A stretch of 64,000 nucleotides of DNA from Histomonas meleagridis (GCA_020186115.1 WSYJ01000146.1:62001-126000); one strand, 5' to 3'; shown: positions 1 to 10,303, counted from the stretch's first letter. Translations and numbers: made by a program. Notes: generated by a model from the letters alone, not told the origin.

Positions 1-581
1 ATTTTCTTAGAATTTCAATGGCATCTAATGAAATACAACTAAATGCATTCGAATCAGTGATGTTCTGTGAAGTATTCAATTTATTTTTTTAAAGAAACAT
101 TAAAAAAAAATTGCACATAAAAAAAATTTACTCCAAATTATCAGCCAGGCCTGATTAAATATAAATTAATTTTAAACTTTATAGTTAGTCGGGTCCCATT
201 ATAAAATTATTGCAGAATTTTTTATTATCATCAAAAAAATGAGACAAAAGTATCCATTTCTTTTTAAAAAAATTCAAAAAATATCATCTTCGATCAAAAA
301 TGTATATAATTAAAAAACCATATATGTGGAAAGAAAGCAAATTGATCATAAATTATTTTACACATATAAAATTCACGATGTTTTTATTTCTGACATTATT
401 TTCAAATTATTATTTTGAATAATTAAGGTTAATTTTCTACAAGCGATACATTCGTGAAACAAAATGAAACATTTTTAATTAAAAAAATTTTTATTTAAAA
501 TCATCATCACATAAGGAAAAAAAATAAACTGATTTTTTAAAACTTTTTGATATTCAAAATATAAATATTTTAATAAATAAT

Positions 582-586
<5 letters not shown>
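1..586. other. AT-rich intergenic DNA
   Basis: No open reading frame, RNA gene or recognisable repeat was found here. The stretch is very AT-rich with many A and T homopolymers, as in the other intergenic spacers of the window. Confidence 0.5.

Positions 587-617
<31 letters not shown>
587..617. repeat. (TA)n microsatellite
   Basis: An uninterrupted TA dinucleotide run that ends exactly where the pogo-like transposon begins (CCCTGATG). A TA-rich tract is a natural insertion target for Tc1/mariner/pogo elements, which duplicate TA. Confidence 0.9.
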
Positions 618-619
<2 letters not shown>

Positions 620-1613
620 CTGATGTCTTTCCAATTCGCGATTTTTACGACCGTTTATAGTATTCAAAAAATAGTAAACGGCCTAGTGTGGCCACTATGC
701 ACAGCAATATATTCCCATGAAAACCCCATAAAGACTACACGAATTACAAAAAAAGGCCAATGCTCGAATGTGTTATAACTCAAATATCAAGAGGATACCC
801 AAGAATTTCTAAGATTGCACAAACAAGTAAAATTCCTGATTCCACACTAAGATCCTGGAAAGATAAATTAAAGCATAATCCTGCTTGGAGACCATGGAAT
901 AATGATCATGGAAGTGGTCATAGGATATTTACAAACATAGAAGAACAATCAATTGAGGATTTTATTGTCAGTTGTTCTTTACAACCAGGTTTTGTATTTA
1001 CCAATGAAGACTTTATAATAATCGCTATGAATGCATATCTAACAAAATATCAAGATATTACTAATTTTAAAGGAACGAAAGATTTTTTAGTTTCACACCA
1101 ATTAATCGCAAATTTTTAGAAGAGAATATTCTTTCTTCTTATAGAGTTTTACATCCTAAAAGGAGACCAAATGTGACTGATAAAGAAAAATCTAATTGGA
1201 TCGATACAATACAAAACCTTCTTATATCTGTTGATCATAGTAGAATTGTCAATGTGAATGAAACATGCTGGAAGTGTTTTCCAAATGGTATGGTAACTTG
1301 GGCAGAAAAAGGATCTGATGGAATATCGATCAACTTAAATTCTTCACCGAAGGCATCGATAACTGTCCTGGCGAGCATACGTTCAGATGGAACCAAAATT
1401 CCCCTTTACTTTATAGCAAAAGGAAAGACTGATCTTGTAGAAACAACACAAATTGGTGATGTTTCACCTCACATGTCCACCCACTCAGAAAACAGATGGA
1501 CCACTGAGGAAACGTTTTATGAGTATTTACTGTTCCTCCGGCAACACTTCAATGACGAAGATCCTATACATTTGTTACTTGACTCATATAAAGCCCACAA
1601 ATGTCAATCAATT
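618..1613 (+). mobile_element. Truncated pogo-like (Tc1/mariner superfamily) DNA transposon
   Basis: The left end reads CCCTGATGTCTTTCCAATTC, directly after a TA. A deleted relative at 37124-37649 has the same left end, an inverted copy at its right end and TA on both sides, which defines the element. Here the right half is missing: the transposase reading frame stops where the Maverick TIR begins. No right TIR (GAATTGGAAAGACATCAGGG) is visible after the Maverick, so the remainder was deleted or lies elsewhere. Seen: ends, TA, homologous copy. Inferred: superfamily assignment. Confidence 0.8.
697..1613 (+). pseudogene. pogo-like DDE transposase, broken
   Basis: Encodes an N-terminal helix-turn-helix region (for example the motif KIPDSTLRSW) followed by the first part of a DDE catalytic domain. 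The start is placed at the ATG at 697 because the copy at 37 kb is open from there (MHSNIFPKKPHKDY). In this copy an in-frame TGA interrupts the tenth codon region, and a one-base slip in a T run near 1115 separates the two visible pieces (760-1119 and 1173-1640). The motif that usually carries the first catalytic Asp reads VNETCW, with Asn instead of Asp. The second Asp lies in LLLDSYKAHK. The third acidic residue is lost to the Maverick insertion. The gene is therefore dead three times over. Confidence 0.75.
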
Positions 1614-1830
1614 AACACACACACACACAGCGCTATGTGAGCTTCGTGCTACGCACTCGCTCCCACTCGCGCTACATAAACTAAAGGATGAACGGCTAAA
1701 ATCGATTGAATTCTCATAAATCGGTTGGTTTTGATTGAAAGTAATAAAATATATTTAAATTCATGATGACATTTATATTTAAAATGTGTGAGGCATTAAT
1801 CCGGCTGAGTTGTTGTTAATCCTATGTGGA
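1614..1830 (+). repeat. Maverick left terminal inverted repeat
   Basis: Matches the reverse complement of 25681-25896 almost base for base, from the AC run through GTTGTTAATNCTATGTGGA. The main difference is a GC-rich patch at 1637-1666. There the sequence differs from the right end but can fold into an equivalent nested stem-loop, with the inner stem GTGC/GCAC here and GCGT/ACGC at the other end. Confidence 0.9.
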
Positions 1831-2432
1831 TTTTAGTGTTTTGTTGTTAATCCTATGCTACCTGATAACTTGATATACCAGGTAGTTACCAGGTAATATT
1901 ACGATTAGCTAAAGGAAATTTAATATTGTTATGTGAGTTTCTCAAATCTTGTGAAATGACGTGAAAATCGTGAGTTTACGGGAGCTGCTAACTATAACGG
2001 ATGAGTTGTAAATTCTATGTCGAATGTTGTGTTTTGATGTTAATCCTATGTGGATTTTAGTGTTTTGTTGTTAATCCTATGCTACCTGATAACTTGATAT
2101 ACCAGGTAGTTACCAGGTAATATTGCGATTAGCTAAAGGAAATTTAATATTGTTATGTGAGTTTCTCAAATCTTGTGAAATGACGTGAAAATCGTGAGTT
2201 TACGGGAGCTGCTAACTATAACGGATGAGTTGTAAATTCTATGTCGAATGTTGTGTTTTGATGTTAATCCTATGTGGATTTTAGTATTTTGATGTTAATT
2301 CTATGCTACCTGATAACTTGATATACCAGGTAGTTACCAGGTAATATTGCGATTAGCTAAAGGAAATTTAATATTGTTATGTGAGTTTCTCAAATCTTGT
2401 GAAATGACGTGAAAATCGTGAGTTTACGGGAG
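1813..2432 (+). repeat. Subterminal tandem repeat, 224-bp unit, about 2.8 copies
   Basis: The motif GCTACCTGATAACTTGATAT recurs at 1857, 2081 and 2305, giving an exact 224-bp period. The copies are nearly identical. Each unit contains nested inverted repeats (CTACCTG...CAGGTAG and ACCAGGTAGTTACCAGGT). The repeat overlaps the inner end of the TIR. A shorter inverted copy lies at 3845-3910, on the other side of the first Maverick gene. There is no gene within the array. Confidence 0.9.
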
Positions 2433-2463
2433 TAAATGACAAAAATAAACTTTAATAAAAGCC

Positions 2464-3705
2464 TTAAATCTTCTGATAATATGTAGTTTTCTTATTTCTT
2501 GATACAGTAATAATTTTTTTTAAATTATCTTTTACATTTTTCAATTTTCCAAATCCTATTGTTGAAACGTTAGTGTTAAAATAATTATTATACATTGAGC
2601 ATAATTCTTTTACTTCAATTTTATTTTCCGGAAGAGTTTTTAAGAAATTCTCAAACGTTGGTTTTGAATCTTGAATTACAATTACTGAATTATTATCTAT
2701 ATCTTCCTCAACCTCTTCAACTAATGGATCCGTTGGTTTTTGTTTATCTTCATAATTTAATGCTCCGGCAAATGATTTAGTTGCTATTAAATCTTCTTTG
2801 AGATAATTAACTCTTTCCTTAAATTCTTCGTTCAAAAGTTCAGGAAGATTTTCTGTGAGTGATTCATTTAAACGAAACATTAAAGTTTCAGCATATGTTT
2901 TTACTAATTTTGAATTCGACATTTCATGAGCGTCAGGAATAATGTCTATTTGTTTTTTGATGTAATTTGATATAAACATATACATAATATCAATTAATCT
3001 ATTGAATTTATTTTTCAGTACTGTTTCAATTAGCATAAATTCAGAAGTTTTATTATTTTTTACCGTAAATGTAATTGTAGTTAAAGCATTAATTAATTTT
3101 TGTGAAAATTTATCAAGAATTTGCATCGCTCGCTTTCCATTCTTGTTTATATAAACGCTTTCAATTGTTTTGGAATAATCTTTATCCTTCGGACAAATGT
3201 TTTTGACTTTATTTACGAACAATTCGAAATACTCATCAATTAAATCTTGATGGTAATAATTAACGGTTTGGTTTATGTATTCTGTCAAATTGTCAATGAC
3301 GTTTTGATTACAACGAGGATATTTTTCTAATTTCTTTCTTTCTTGAATTAAAAATTTCTGGAAGTTTTCAGCTTTTTTCATGTCATTTAAAACAAGTTGA
3401 TATTCTTCTTGAGCTTGTTTTTTATATTGTTCTTTGATCATATCTTCAGTTATAAATTCGTTTTCAGGCTTTAGCCATTTCTCCGGGATGTGATGCATAT
3501 TATATTCTATCTCATCTAAAATCTTATCATAATCTTCCTTCGTGTGTTCTTTCTTTAAATAATAAGTTCTTTTTACTTCTTCTTTATGCTCAGCAACATA
3601 TTTATTAATTTTGCCGTCAATGTATTTTTGAATTTGTTCTTCGGTTTTATAAGTAACAATACATGTTTTTGGATCTTTTGTGCATGTAAAATTAACAATG
3701 CTCAT
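2464..3705 (-). CDS. Maverick protein of unknown function, 413 aa
   Basis: An intact 413-residue lysine-rich, mostly helical protein that I do not recognise. The middle is predicted to be coiled or helical, and an acidic linker (EEVEEDIDNN) lies near residue 330. The last ~65 residues (FENFLKTLPENKIEVKEL onward) look like a compact helix-turn-helix or winged-helix end, which would suit a nucleic-acid-binding role; that is inference only. The gene is the first inside the left end and sits between oppositely oriented copies of the subterminal repeat (2305-2432 and 3845-3910), so it may have arrived as a cassette. It is one of the few large Maverick reading frames without a frameshift. Confidence 0.7.
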   Translation of the reverse strand: MSIVNFTCTKDPKTCIVTYKTEEQIQKYIDGKINKYVAEHKEEVKRTYYLKKEHTKEDYDKILDEIEYNMHHIPEKWLKPENEFITEDMIKEQYKKQAQEEYQLVLNDMKKAENFQKFLIQERKKLEKYPRCNQNVIDNLTEYINQTVNYYHQDLIDEYFELFVNKVKNICPKDKDYSKTIESVYINKNGKRAMQILDKFSQKLINALTTITFTVKNNKTSEFMLIETVLKNKFNRLIDIMYMFISNYIKKQIDIIPDAHEMSNSKLVKTYAETLMFRLNESLTENLPELLNEEFKERVNYLKEDLIATKSFAGALNYEDKQKPTDPLVEEVEEDIDNNSVIVIQDSKPTFENFLKTLPENKIEVKELCSMYNNYFNTNVSTIGFGKLKNVKDNLKKIITVSRNKKTTYYQKI

Positions 3706-4093
3706 GTTCGCTTCTTTTTATACTTGTTAAAAAAATAAAAAACTACTTTAAAATTAATCTTAATTTCATTTTGGCATTTACTGCTGCAAACTCTTGATTT
3801 TCAAGTGATTTCGCATGAACGGAGAAACTCACAAAACAATTTTGAATTTCCTTTAGCTAATCGCAATATTACCTGGTAACTACCTGGTATATCAAGTTAT
3901 CAGGTAGCATTAGAAAATTCTTCGGTCAATTAATCGTTAGCAGCAGCAGTAAACATGCAAAATTCAGCTCAAATCGCTAAGTTGAAAATTGATGATTGCC
4001 AGAAACTGCCATTTATGAAAACTCTTTCTCCAAAATTATTTTGTTAGGTTAGTTAGTTAGTTAGTTTGTCATGTATAAAAATAAATATTAATA
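3706..4093. other. Maverick intergenic spacer with inverted repeat copy and (TTAG)n run
   Basis: Holds an inverted ~66-bp copy (3845-3910) of the 224-bp subterminal repeat, including ACCTGGTAACTACCTGGTAT, and a short TTAG microsatellite near 4046-4067. No gene is seen. Confidence 0.7.
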
Positions 4094-5243
4094 TCATTTA
4101 TGTTTAGCAAAAAATTCTTTTTCAATTTCTGATTGTTTATGAGGAGTATTGCCTCGGAGAAATGAAGCAGGAATTTCATCTTGATATGAACGTTGCCCAG
4201 GAACGGTAAAAAGTACTTTATACTTATTTGTTTTAGGATTAAATGATAAAATTTTCTCAACAGAACCAACCCATTTACCAGGAATAGTTGACGCCCATTT
4301 AATATTATTTGGTTTATTCTTACCAATCGGTATTAGTTTGTATCTTGGTTTAGTAATTACTGTTCCGTCTTGAGCAATTAAAACGTATATGTTTCCTTTC
4401 CGTTCATCAATTTTATAACATTCACGGCTGATTTGAAATCTTTTTTTAGTTATGCCATTATGACGCGGTAATATATAGCGTACAAAAGAGCCAACAGGAA
4501 GAATTAAATTCTTAATACATTTTTGTTTTTCAGAAGATTCTAAACATTTAAATATATATTCTTTTTCTAAATCTTTATTATCAAACATTTCTTTTGGAGA
4601 ACAACCGATGGCTGAATGGTAAGTATTATTATAAATATTCAGAAACTTTTTTCATTCTTTCTGGAGTAATGAACGTATATTTTTCATCATGTGATTGATG
4701 TTTAGATTTTTCCGTTGGAGTATTCATATCTCTTATTGTTCGCATGAATCTATCAATAATGCCTAAAGACGAATGGTTTTTGTCTGATATAGTATGAACG
4801 GCAACTTTATTTTTAGAAAGAAGTTTTAAATTATTTTTTTCAATAAATGCTGGTTCTTCATCTGACGTTAATTTTACAGGATGGAATTTGACAATGAATT
4901 GTTTTAATGTTTCATGAACAGCAGACGCTGATTTTGACATCAACGGTAAACAGTAAACGTATCTATTATTTGTGCCAATAAACACGTGCCAATAACGAGG
5001 ATTTTTATTTTTTCCATTATCATATAAATCATGAAACCAACAATTTGGAACAGTTGAAAATATTTTTATCATATAAGGTTTTATATCTTTTGTTTTAATA
5101 AATTTATCCTTCAATCTCCTTGATATTACTTTTTTAATTATCTTTTCACTAACATTTGGAAATTTATTTTGCACGTGTTTTTTAACGTGACTGTAAGTTT
5201 TAAAATGTGTTTTGTCAATTTCTTTATTGATGTTTTGACTCAT
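4094..5243 (-). CDS. Maverick retroviral-type integrase with chromodomain-like tail (frameshifted)
   Basis: Two adjacent minus-strand frames, 4629-5243 (204 aa) and 4094-4588 (164 aa), form one integrase split by a one-base slip near 4620-4632. The codons between them are open in the second frame. The first part holds the integrase core: Asp72 in FHDLYD, Asp128 in LTSDEE, and the third acidic position in GIIDRFMRTIRD. Spacing between the second and third acids is exactly 35 residues, as in DD35E enzymes, but the third is Asp164, not Glu. The second part contains a basic, aromatic-rich segment (GKWVGSVEKILSF, YKVLF) resembling the chromo/SH3-like tails of Polinton integrases. Known role: insertion of the element. 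Either decay or a sequencing indel broke the frame. Confidence 0.85.
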
Positions 5244-5279
5244 TTAAGAGTTATTAAAACGTTTTTTTAATTATATTAA

Positions 5280-5759
5280 ATGGGATTAGGTCGTATATTC
5301 GGTGGAATAAGAAAATTTATTCAAAATGCAGGACGACTTGTAAGAAAAGTTATTGATAAAGGAAAGAGAATTTACGGTAAGGTCTCGCCAATAATCAGTC
5401 GAGGAATTGAATTTGGCAAAAAGATTCCAGGAATAATTGATACAGTAAGAAAGCGTAAAGGAGATATAACAGATAAAATAGATAAAATAGTTGATGCCGT
5501 ACCTGACGGTAAGATTAAAGACAAAATAAGACAAGCAGTTGAAAAAGGCAAAGAAGTAGCCGATAGAGTAATCGATACAGGTCAAAAGATTTCGGATAAA
5601 ACTCAACCTTGGATTCAAGCAGGAGGAAAAATTTATGGTCAGTTAACAAAACCAAAATATACCGGTGATGTGATACTTGGAGGAAGAAGATATGGTGCCG
5701 GTCAACCTCGACCCGCAGTGATGCCTTATGCTCCGGGAGATACTAAGTTTGCATCTTAA
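5280..5759 (+). CDS. Small basic glycine/lysine-rich Maverick protein, 159 aa
   Basis: Intact 159-residue basic protein that begins MGLGRIFGGIRKF. The glycine after Met could allow N-myristoylation, and the N-terminal segment is amphipathic. The rest is helical with many Lys/Asp pairs, ending in a Gly/Pro-rich tail (VILGGRRYGAGQPRP). It is the first gene of a plus-strand block that ends with the major capsid protein, so a minor virion or membrane-active protein, loosely like adenovirus pVI, is a reasonable guess; that is inference from position and composition only. It is divergent from the integrase across a 36-bp gap that must hold both promoters. Confidence 0.7.
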   Translation: MGLGRIFGGIRKFIQNAGRLVRKVIDKGKRIYGKVSPIISRGIEFGKKIPGIIDTVRKRKGDITDKIDKIVDAVPDGKIKDKIRQAVEKGKEVADRVIDTGQKISDKTQPWIQAGGKIYGQLTKPKYTGDVILGGRRYGAGQPRPAVMPYAPGDTKFAS

Positions 5760-5795
5760 AATGAAATGAATTTTTCATTTTTTTATATTTAATAA

Positions 5796-6425
5796 ATGAC
5801 TGATACAGAGAATGAAGTTTTGAGTCACGAAACTGAAACAGAAATTGTTTTGGATGATGAAAACGAAAATGTTGATGAAGAAAAAACATCTGATGTTAAG
5901 ATAACAAAGAAAGCAGTCTCGCCGAGGCTCGATCCTTCCAAAAGGTCGGTAAAAGATTTAACACAAGAAGAAAAAGAAATTATAATTGCTAATGCTAAAA
6001 AAGGAATTGAAAATGAATTCTTTGACGTCAAATTTTTCAAGAACGGTAACGCTAGAGTTATAGCAAAGAAATCAAAAACTCCAACGGTAAGTCAAAAAGT
6101 AATTAAAAACAACAACGACGGTAAAGTTTATTTATCAAACGATCAATTATTAATGGAGCATATAATTGAATTAAATTCAAGATTAGATAAATTAACAGGT
6201 AAGCATAAAAAGCTTAAGAAGAAATACAGAAGTTTAAAGAATGACATTTATATTGACTCAGAAGAAATTCCAACAGTTGAACAAACAAAGAATGAAGAAC
6301 AAAATGAAGAACAAGAACAAAAGGAAGTTATATTTTCGTCCGAAGCTCAAGTTTCTGAACCTCAAGAACAAATTTATAACGTGCCGGTACAACGCGGATG
6401 GAGAGCAAGAGTTCAATATTTATAA
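5796..6425 (+). CDS. Maverick acidic/coiled-coil protein, 209 aa
   Basis: Intact, with an acidic N-terminus (EIVLDDENENVDEEK), a basic centre, a short coiled coil (ELNSRLDKLTGKHKKLKKKY) and a Glu/Gln-rich stretch before a basic C-terminus (QRGWRARVQYL). No family was recognised. It starts 36 bp after the upstream gene and is preceded by TATATTTAATAA. It belongs to the plus-strand block leading to the capsid gene, so a virion or scaffolding role is possible but not shown. Confidence 0.7.
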   Translation: MTDTENEVLSHETETEIVLDDENENVDEEKTSDVKITKKAVSPRLDPSKRSVKDLTQEEKEIIIANAKKGIENEFFDVKFFKNGNARVIAKKSKTPTVSQKVIKNNNDGKVYLSNDQLLMEHIIELNSRLDKLTGKHKKLKKKYRSLKNDIYIDSEEIPTVEQTKNEEQNEEQEQKEVIFSSEAQVSEPQEQIYNVPVQRGWRARVQYL

Positions 6426-6448
6426 ATCAATATTTTTATTTTTATAAA

Positions 6449-8193
6449 ATGACAAAGAAAGCAGTCAAACGTAGAATTAGAAAAACAAAGAAAAATGTTA
6501 AACGTGGATTAAGGCATTTGCTATCGCAAAGTTCGCACGCGAATCGACTAATTACTCAAGCACCAACAATTAACCCAAACGCTAGTGTTAGATCAAATAT
6601 TCTTCCCTTACCGCAAAATCAAAATAGTAGTTCTGCTAGGTCACAAATGATGGCAAATTTACAAAATCCATTTCTTCCTGTTGCTTTATCACAAACTCCA
6701 CAAAATATTAATCTTGACGCAATACATAATATGAGAAATCAAAACGATGTTCGTCAACAACAAATTAATGATACGCGAAGAGAGAAACAAGATGAATTAG
6801 CAAGAAAAAAGAATTTGGATGAACAAGAAAGAAATATGAAAAAAAGCAACAAAAGCTGCTGAGGCAAAGTATAACGAAGAAAAGCAAAAACGTGAAATGG
6901 CAGAAAGAGAGATTGAACGTCAGCATGAATTAGCAAACAAAGCTCAACAAGAAACTGAACGTTACGCAAAAGCTTTGGCAGAACTTAAAAAAACTCAGTA
7001 TAGAGGCGACATTGATTTATTAAAAGATCAAAACGCAACAATTCAAGCTCAATTAGCTGAAGCAAAAATGCTTACTATTGAACGCCAACATGAAATAGAA
7101 GCTAATGAACAAATGCGAATTAAAAGTAGCTTGCAACGTGAGTTAGAAAAAGTAAAGAATGAAAATGAAACTTTACAGAAAGTTTTAAAATCAGAAGATT
7201 ATAAGAATGCAAATGAAATGCGAGCACAGACACAATATGAATTAGAAAGAGCACGTTATGAAAATGAACTATTAAAAGCTCAAAATGAAGCTAAAATAAA
7301 ATTTGAACAAGAAAGAATTAAAAGAATAACAGCATTAACTCCGAGCAATATCAGGCGTTAGATAATCAATACATGGAAAGCATTAATGGTTTATATCAAC
7401 AACAACTTGCTGAAGAAGAAAAACAACGACCTGGATTAAGAGCAAGAGCAAGATTTGAAAGATTGAAAGAAGCGGAAATTGAGCAACAACGAAAAACAGT
7501 TGATGAAGAAATTAAAGCTCAAGAATTAGGAGCATATCAAACAGCCGTAGGACCAAAACCAGAAATAAGCAAGACGCATAAAGAATCGATTGTTAAGAAC
7601 GCTAAGAAAAAAGTTCAAACGAAGGAACGTGAAAAAGAAATCAAAAGAAGAGAGGAATTACAAGCAACCGAAGAAAATAAAATAGCTCTTGATGCTGAAT
7701 TAGAATATTTAAATTCTGCCGAACATAAAGCACAAATACAGAAAAATACAAATTTGAAAATAGCAACGTTACAAAATCAAAGAAGAGCTCAAGATGTTGA
7801 GTTAGCGAATGAGTATACAAAAAAGCAATGGAAAGTCAAGCACAAATTGAAATACAACAACAAATGTTTAGCGGTAATCTATCACCGACAAGAAAATTAG
7901 CAATAACAAATCAATTACAATCAGATATTGCACAACAAGTCGTAAATCAAAATAATCAAAGAATACAACTTGAATATAATATTGATGCTTTGATTAATTC
8001 AATTGGAGATGATAGATTTAATCAATTTTTAGCAGAAAATCAACATAAATATGCTGGATTTACTAGAACAAATAAGAGTCAATTAGCACCTGATTTACTA
8101 CTTCAATTTTATAATGATTTAAGAACTTTTTCTAATAGAAGATTGTTACCATTAACAAATACAGTAACGATTGAAGACTTAGATTCTAATTGA
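6449..8193 (+). CDS. Long coiled-coil Maverick protein (three frameshifts)
   Basis: The start is placed at the ATG at 6449, preceded by TTTATAAA, where the protein opens with MTKKAVKRRIRKTKK. Four overlapping pieces (to 6862, 6897-7361, 7373-7900, 7828-8193) line up into one protein of about 580 residues: a basic N-terminus, a Gln/Asn-rich segment, then a very long Glu/Lys/Gln/Ala coiled coil and a globular C-terminus ending TVTIEDLDSN. The breaks are single-base slips: an extra A in A7 near 6840, a missing A near 7335, and a missing A in A6 near 7820. It sits directly before the capsid gene. A structural or scaffold role is inference; no enzyme motif is visible. Confidence 0.75.
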
Positions 8194-8219
8194 TGTTTTG
8201 ATTTTTTTATCACTATAAA

Positions 8220-9834
8220 ATGTTTGCACCACAAAATCAACAACCAAATGTTATTGATGCAATGACTGGAAACCTTCAAGATTGGTATAATGAAGTTGAT
8301 GAAGCAGTTAAAGCTTCTGAAATCATTCCAGGCAATTATGAATACACGACAGCTACTTCTTACGGCAATGTTGGAGATATAAACGAAGGAGATACAACAT
8401 ACGTTGACATTTTCACGGATAGATTTAAGATTATTGGTTTAGATAATTCATATATTACTTTAGAACAAGAAGTACCAATTACCGTTCCGTCACAATCAAA
8501 TCTTTTGTTTAAAGAATATTATGTCGGTTATAAATGTTCATGCGATGCTATAGATCAATACAGAATTTATTCAAACACAGATAAAATTCAAGACGTTCAT
8601 AACGCAAGGTATGAATGGTTCATGCTTTCTAATTCTCTGTCGGATGAAGCTAAAGCCGGTAATGATTGTTTCGCAACTATTGATAAAATCAGAGCTCATG
8701 ATTCAATGGTTCCTGGCGTTTACTGTGACTTTAGCGCTATTACCTCAGCAAAAGAAGTTATAGTTAAGATTCCATTAAGAATTCCAATAAGTTATTTCTT
8801 AATGTTATTTAATATGCGATATTATCCTAACTGGAGCGGCAAGCTTTCAATCGAACTGATGCCTTCATATCAAAATATTGTTATTGCTCCTGTATGCGAT
8901 CATGAATCATTAGTTGCTGCAAAAGCTGTAGTTGAAGGAGATTATTTATGCGACCTTGGATTTAGAAATGTTAATGAATCAGTAAAGAGCAACATTAAAG
9001 CAACAGCAGGAAGCGGTTCAACAACTTACGCAACAATGGATGCTCCTCAAAAATTTGTTTGCAATAGCCAAGTAACAAAAGATGTTAAAATTAAGCTTGC
9101 AACATATCTTTTGAAAATGGATGTGTTTAATGCTCTTGCTGCAAAATATATTCAAGTTCCGATGCTATTTCCAATTCACGTTTGTCAAGTAAGAGATTTC
9201 ACACAACCACTCGGAAGTAATTCAACAAGTGCTCCAACATCATTTAACACAGCAGCAACAATAGGACTTAAACATTGTGATACTATGTTTACTGTATTCA
9301 GACAAAGTCAATATTCACGTACATGCTTCTTGAATCCACAAATAAGATATAGTTTTAATATTGACGGTAAAAATCTATCCGAGAGAAGCATATGAAACCG
9401 TTGATGACCCAAGAAATCTTAATATGTTACTTGATGCTGTGAATCTTAATGGAAGTCTTTTGAGTTCATTAGCAAAAGATATTAAAACGTCAGTTCAACC
9501 GTATTATTACAAGAACACATATAATGCTTCAGGCGTTAATACTCAAACAAGAGCTTGGCATGGTAAAGATAATTCTAATTTCTTCATAGGATTACCGTTC
9601 GCTGAGGGAGAAGATTTTATGGGTGGAATATCAACAACTGGGACGGTACAGATTGAATTATTTGGCGATCGTTTGGCAAATACCGCAATGAAAAATGTAA
9701 ACTTTATCGCACCGACTGGAATTTATTTTGAAGATGCACTGTTGAAAGTTCGAGCAATGAAGCCTGACGGTAGAAGTCAAATTGAAATTACCAACGCATC
9801 AATCGAGCAGATAATTGCCGGAGGAGCAAGATAA
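8220..9834 (+). CDS. Maverick major capsid protein, double-jelly-roll type (frameshifted)
   Basis: Two plus-strand frames (8220-9395 and 9361-9834) form one protein of about 535 residues, split by one surplus A in an A5 run near 9367-9371. It is beta-rich throughout with few charged helices. Segments such as IPLRIPISYFLMLFNMRYYPNWSGKLSIELMP resemble, by eye, Polinton capsid proteins of the PRD1/adenovirus double-jelly-roll lineage; that assignment rests on composition, size and position and needs a profile or structure search. It is the last gene of the plus-strand block and ends at a hairpin cluster shared with the opposing gene. The start ATG directly follows CACTATAAA. Confidence 0.72.
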
Positions 9835-9856
9835 AAATATTATTGATTTATAAAAT

Positions 9857-9911
9857 ATTGTTTCGCTCCGAAGGAGCTCAGGCTCAGAGAGCCGTTCCGA
9901 ATCTTAAGATT
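9857..9911. terminator. Triple-hairpin element, copy 1
   Basis: Three consecutive short hairpins: GCTCC-GAA-GGAGC (9865-9877), GGCTC-AGA-GAGCC (9881-9893) and the palindrome AATCTTAAGATT (9900-9911). The 55 bp are identical to 21997-22051. It lies between convergent genes, and the stop codon of the minus-strand gene (9884) is inside the second hairpin. A role in termination or 3'-end formation is inference. Confidence 0.7.
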
Positions 9912-10264
9912 TTTTTATTTTTGTCAAAATTATTTGGTAATTCGTCTTCACCTTCAGCAACTGTAATTTCACAATTGCCTGGATTCCACATTAATATGAA
10001 TCTTCCTTTTGCTGTATTTGGCATTGGCTCGTAAATCTTAACATTAATTCCACAATAGACATTATATAATGATTCCAAACCGAAACGTTTCGCTCTTTTA
10101 AACATTTCAGGACGTACAGCAATTACATATTTATATATTACGCAATCATTAATGTAGAAATAAATATTTTCTATAAACGGTAATTGTTTTGTTGTTATCT
10201 TTTTTGTAAGTTTTAGATGTTTGATGTAATCGAAAATATTTAATGGAATCAGAGATTCTTCCAT
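9884..10264 (-). CDS. Maverick protein of unknown function, 126 aa
   Basis: Intact 126-residue protein with no recognised family. It mixes beta-like and helical segments (YVIAVRPEMFKRAKRFGLE, GRFILMWNPGNCEITVAE). Its last nine residues and stop codon are encoded by the triple-hairpin element, so that element has rewritten or supplied the C-terminus. It is divergent from the next plus-strand gene across 39 bp. Confidence 0.65.
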   Translation of the reverse strand: MEESLIPLNIFDYIKHLKLTKKITTKQLPFIENIYFYINDCVIYKYVIAVRPEMFKRAKRFGLESLYNVYCGINVKIYEPMPNTAKGRFILMWNPGNCEITVAEGEDELPNNFDKNKKILRFGTAL

Positions 10265-10303
10265 TTAATAACAGTAAAAATAAATTTTTATCACTTATAA
10301 AAA

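Noticed and set aside
2470-3700. CRISPR-like array from the regular repeats nearby
   Set aside because: The 224-bp repeats are direct tandem copies without unique spacers, next to a eukaryotic Maverick.
9843-10034. Plus-strand 63-codon frame over the hairpin element and the opposing gene
   Set aside because: Shadow of the minus-strand gene 9884-10264; no start motif and composition follows the opposite frame.
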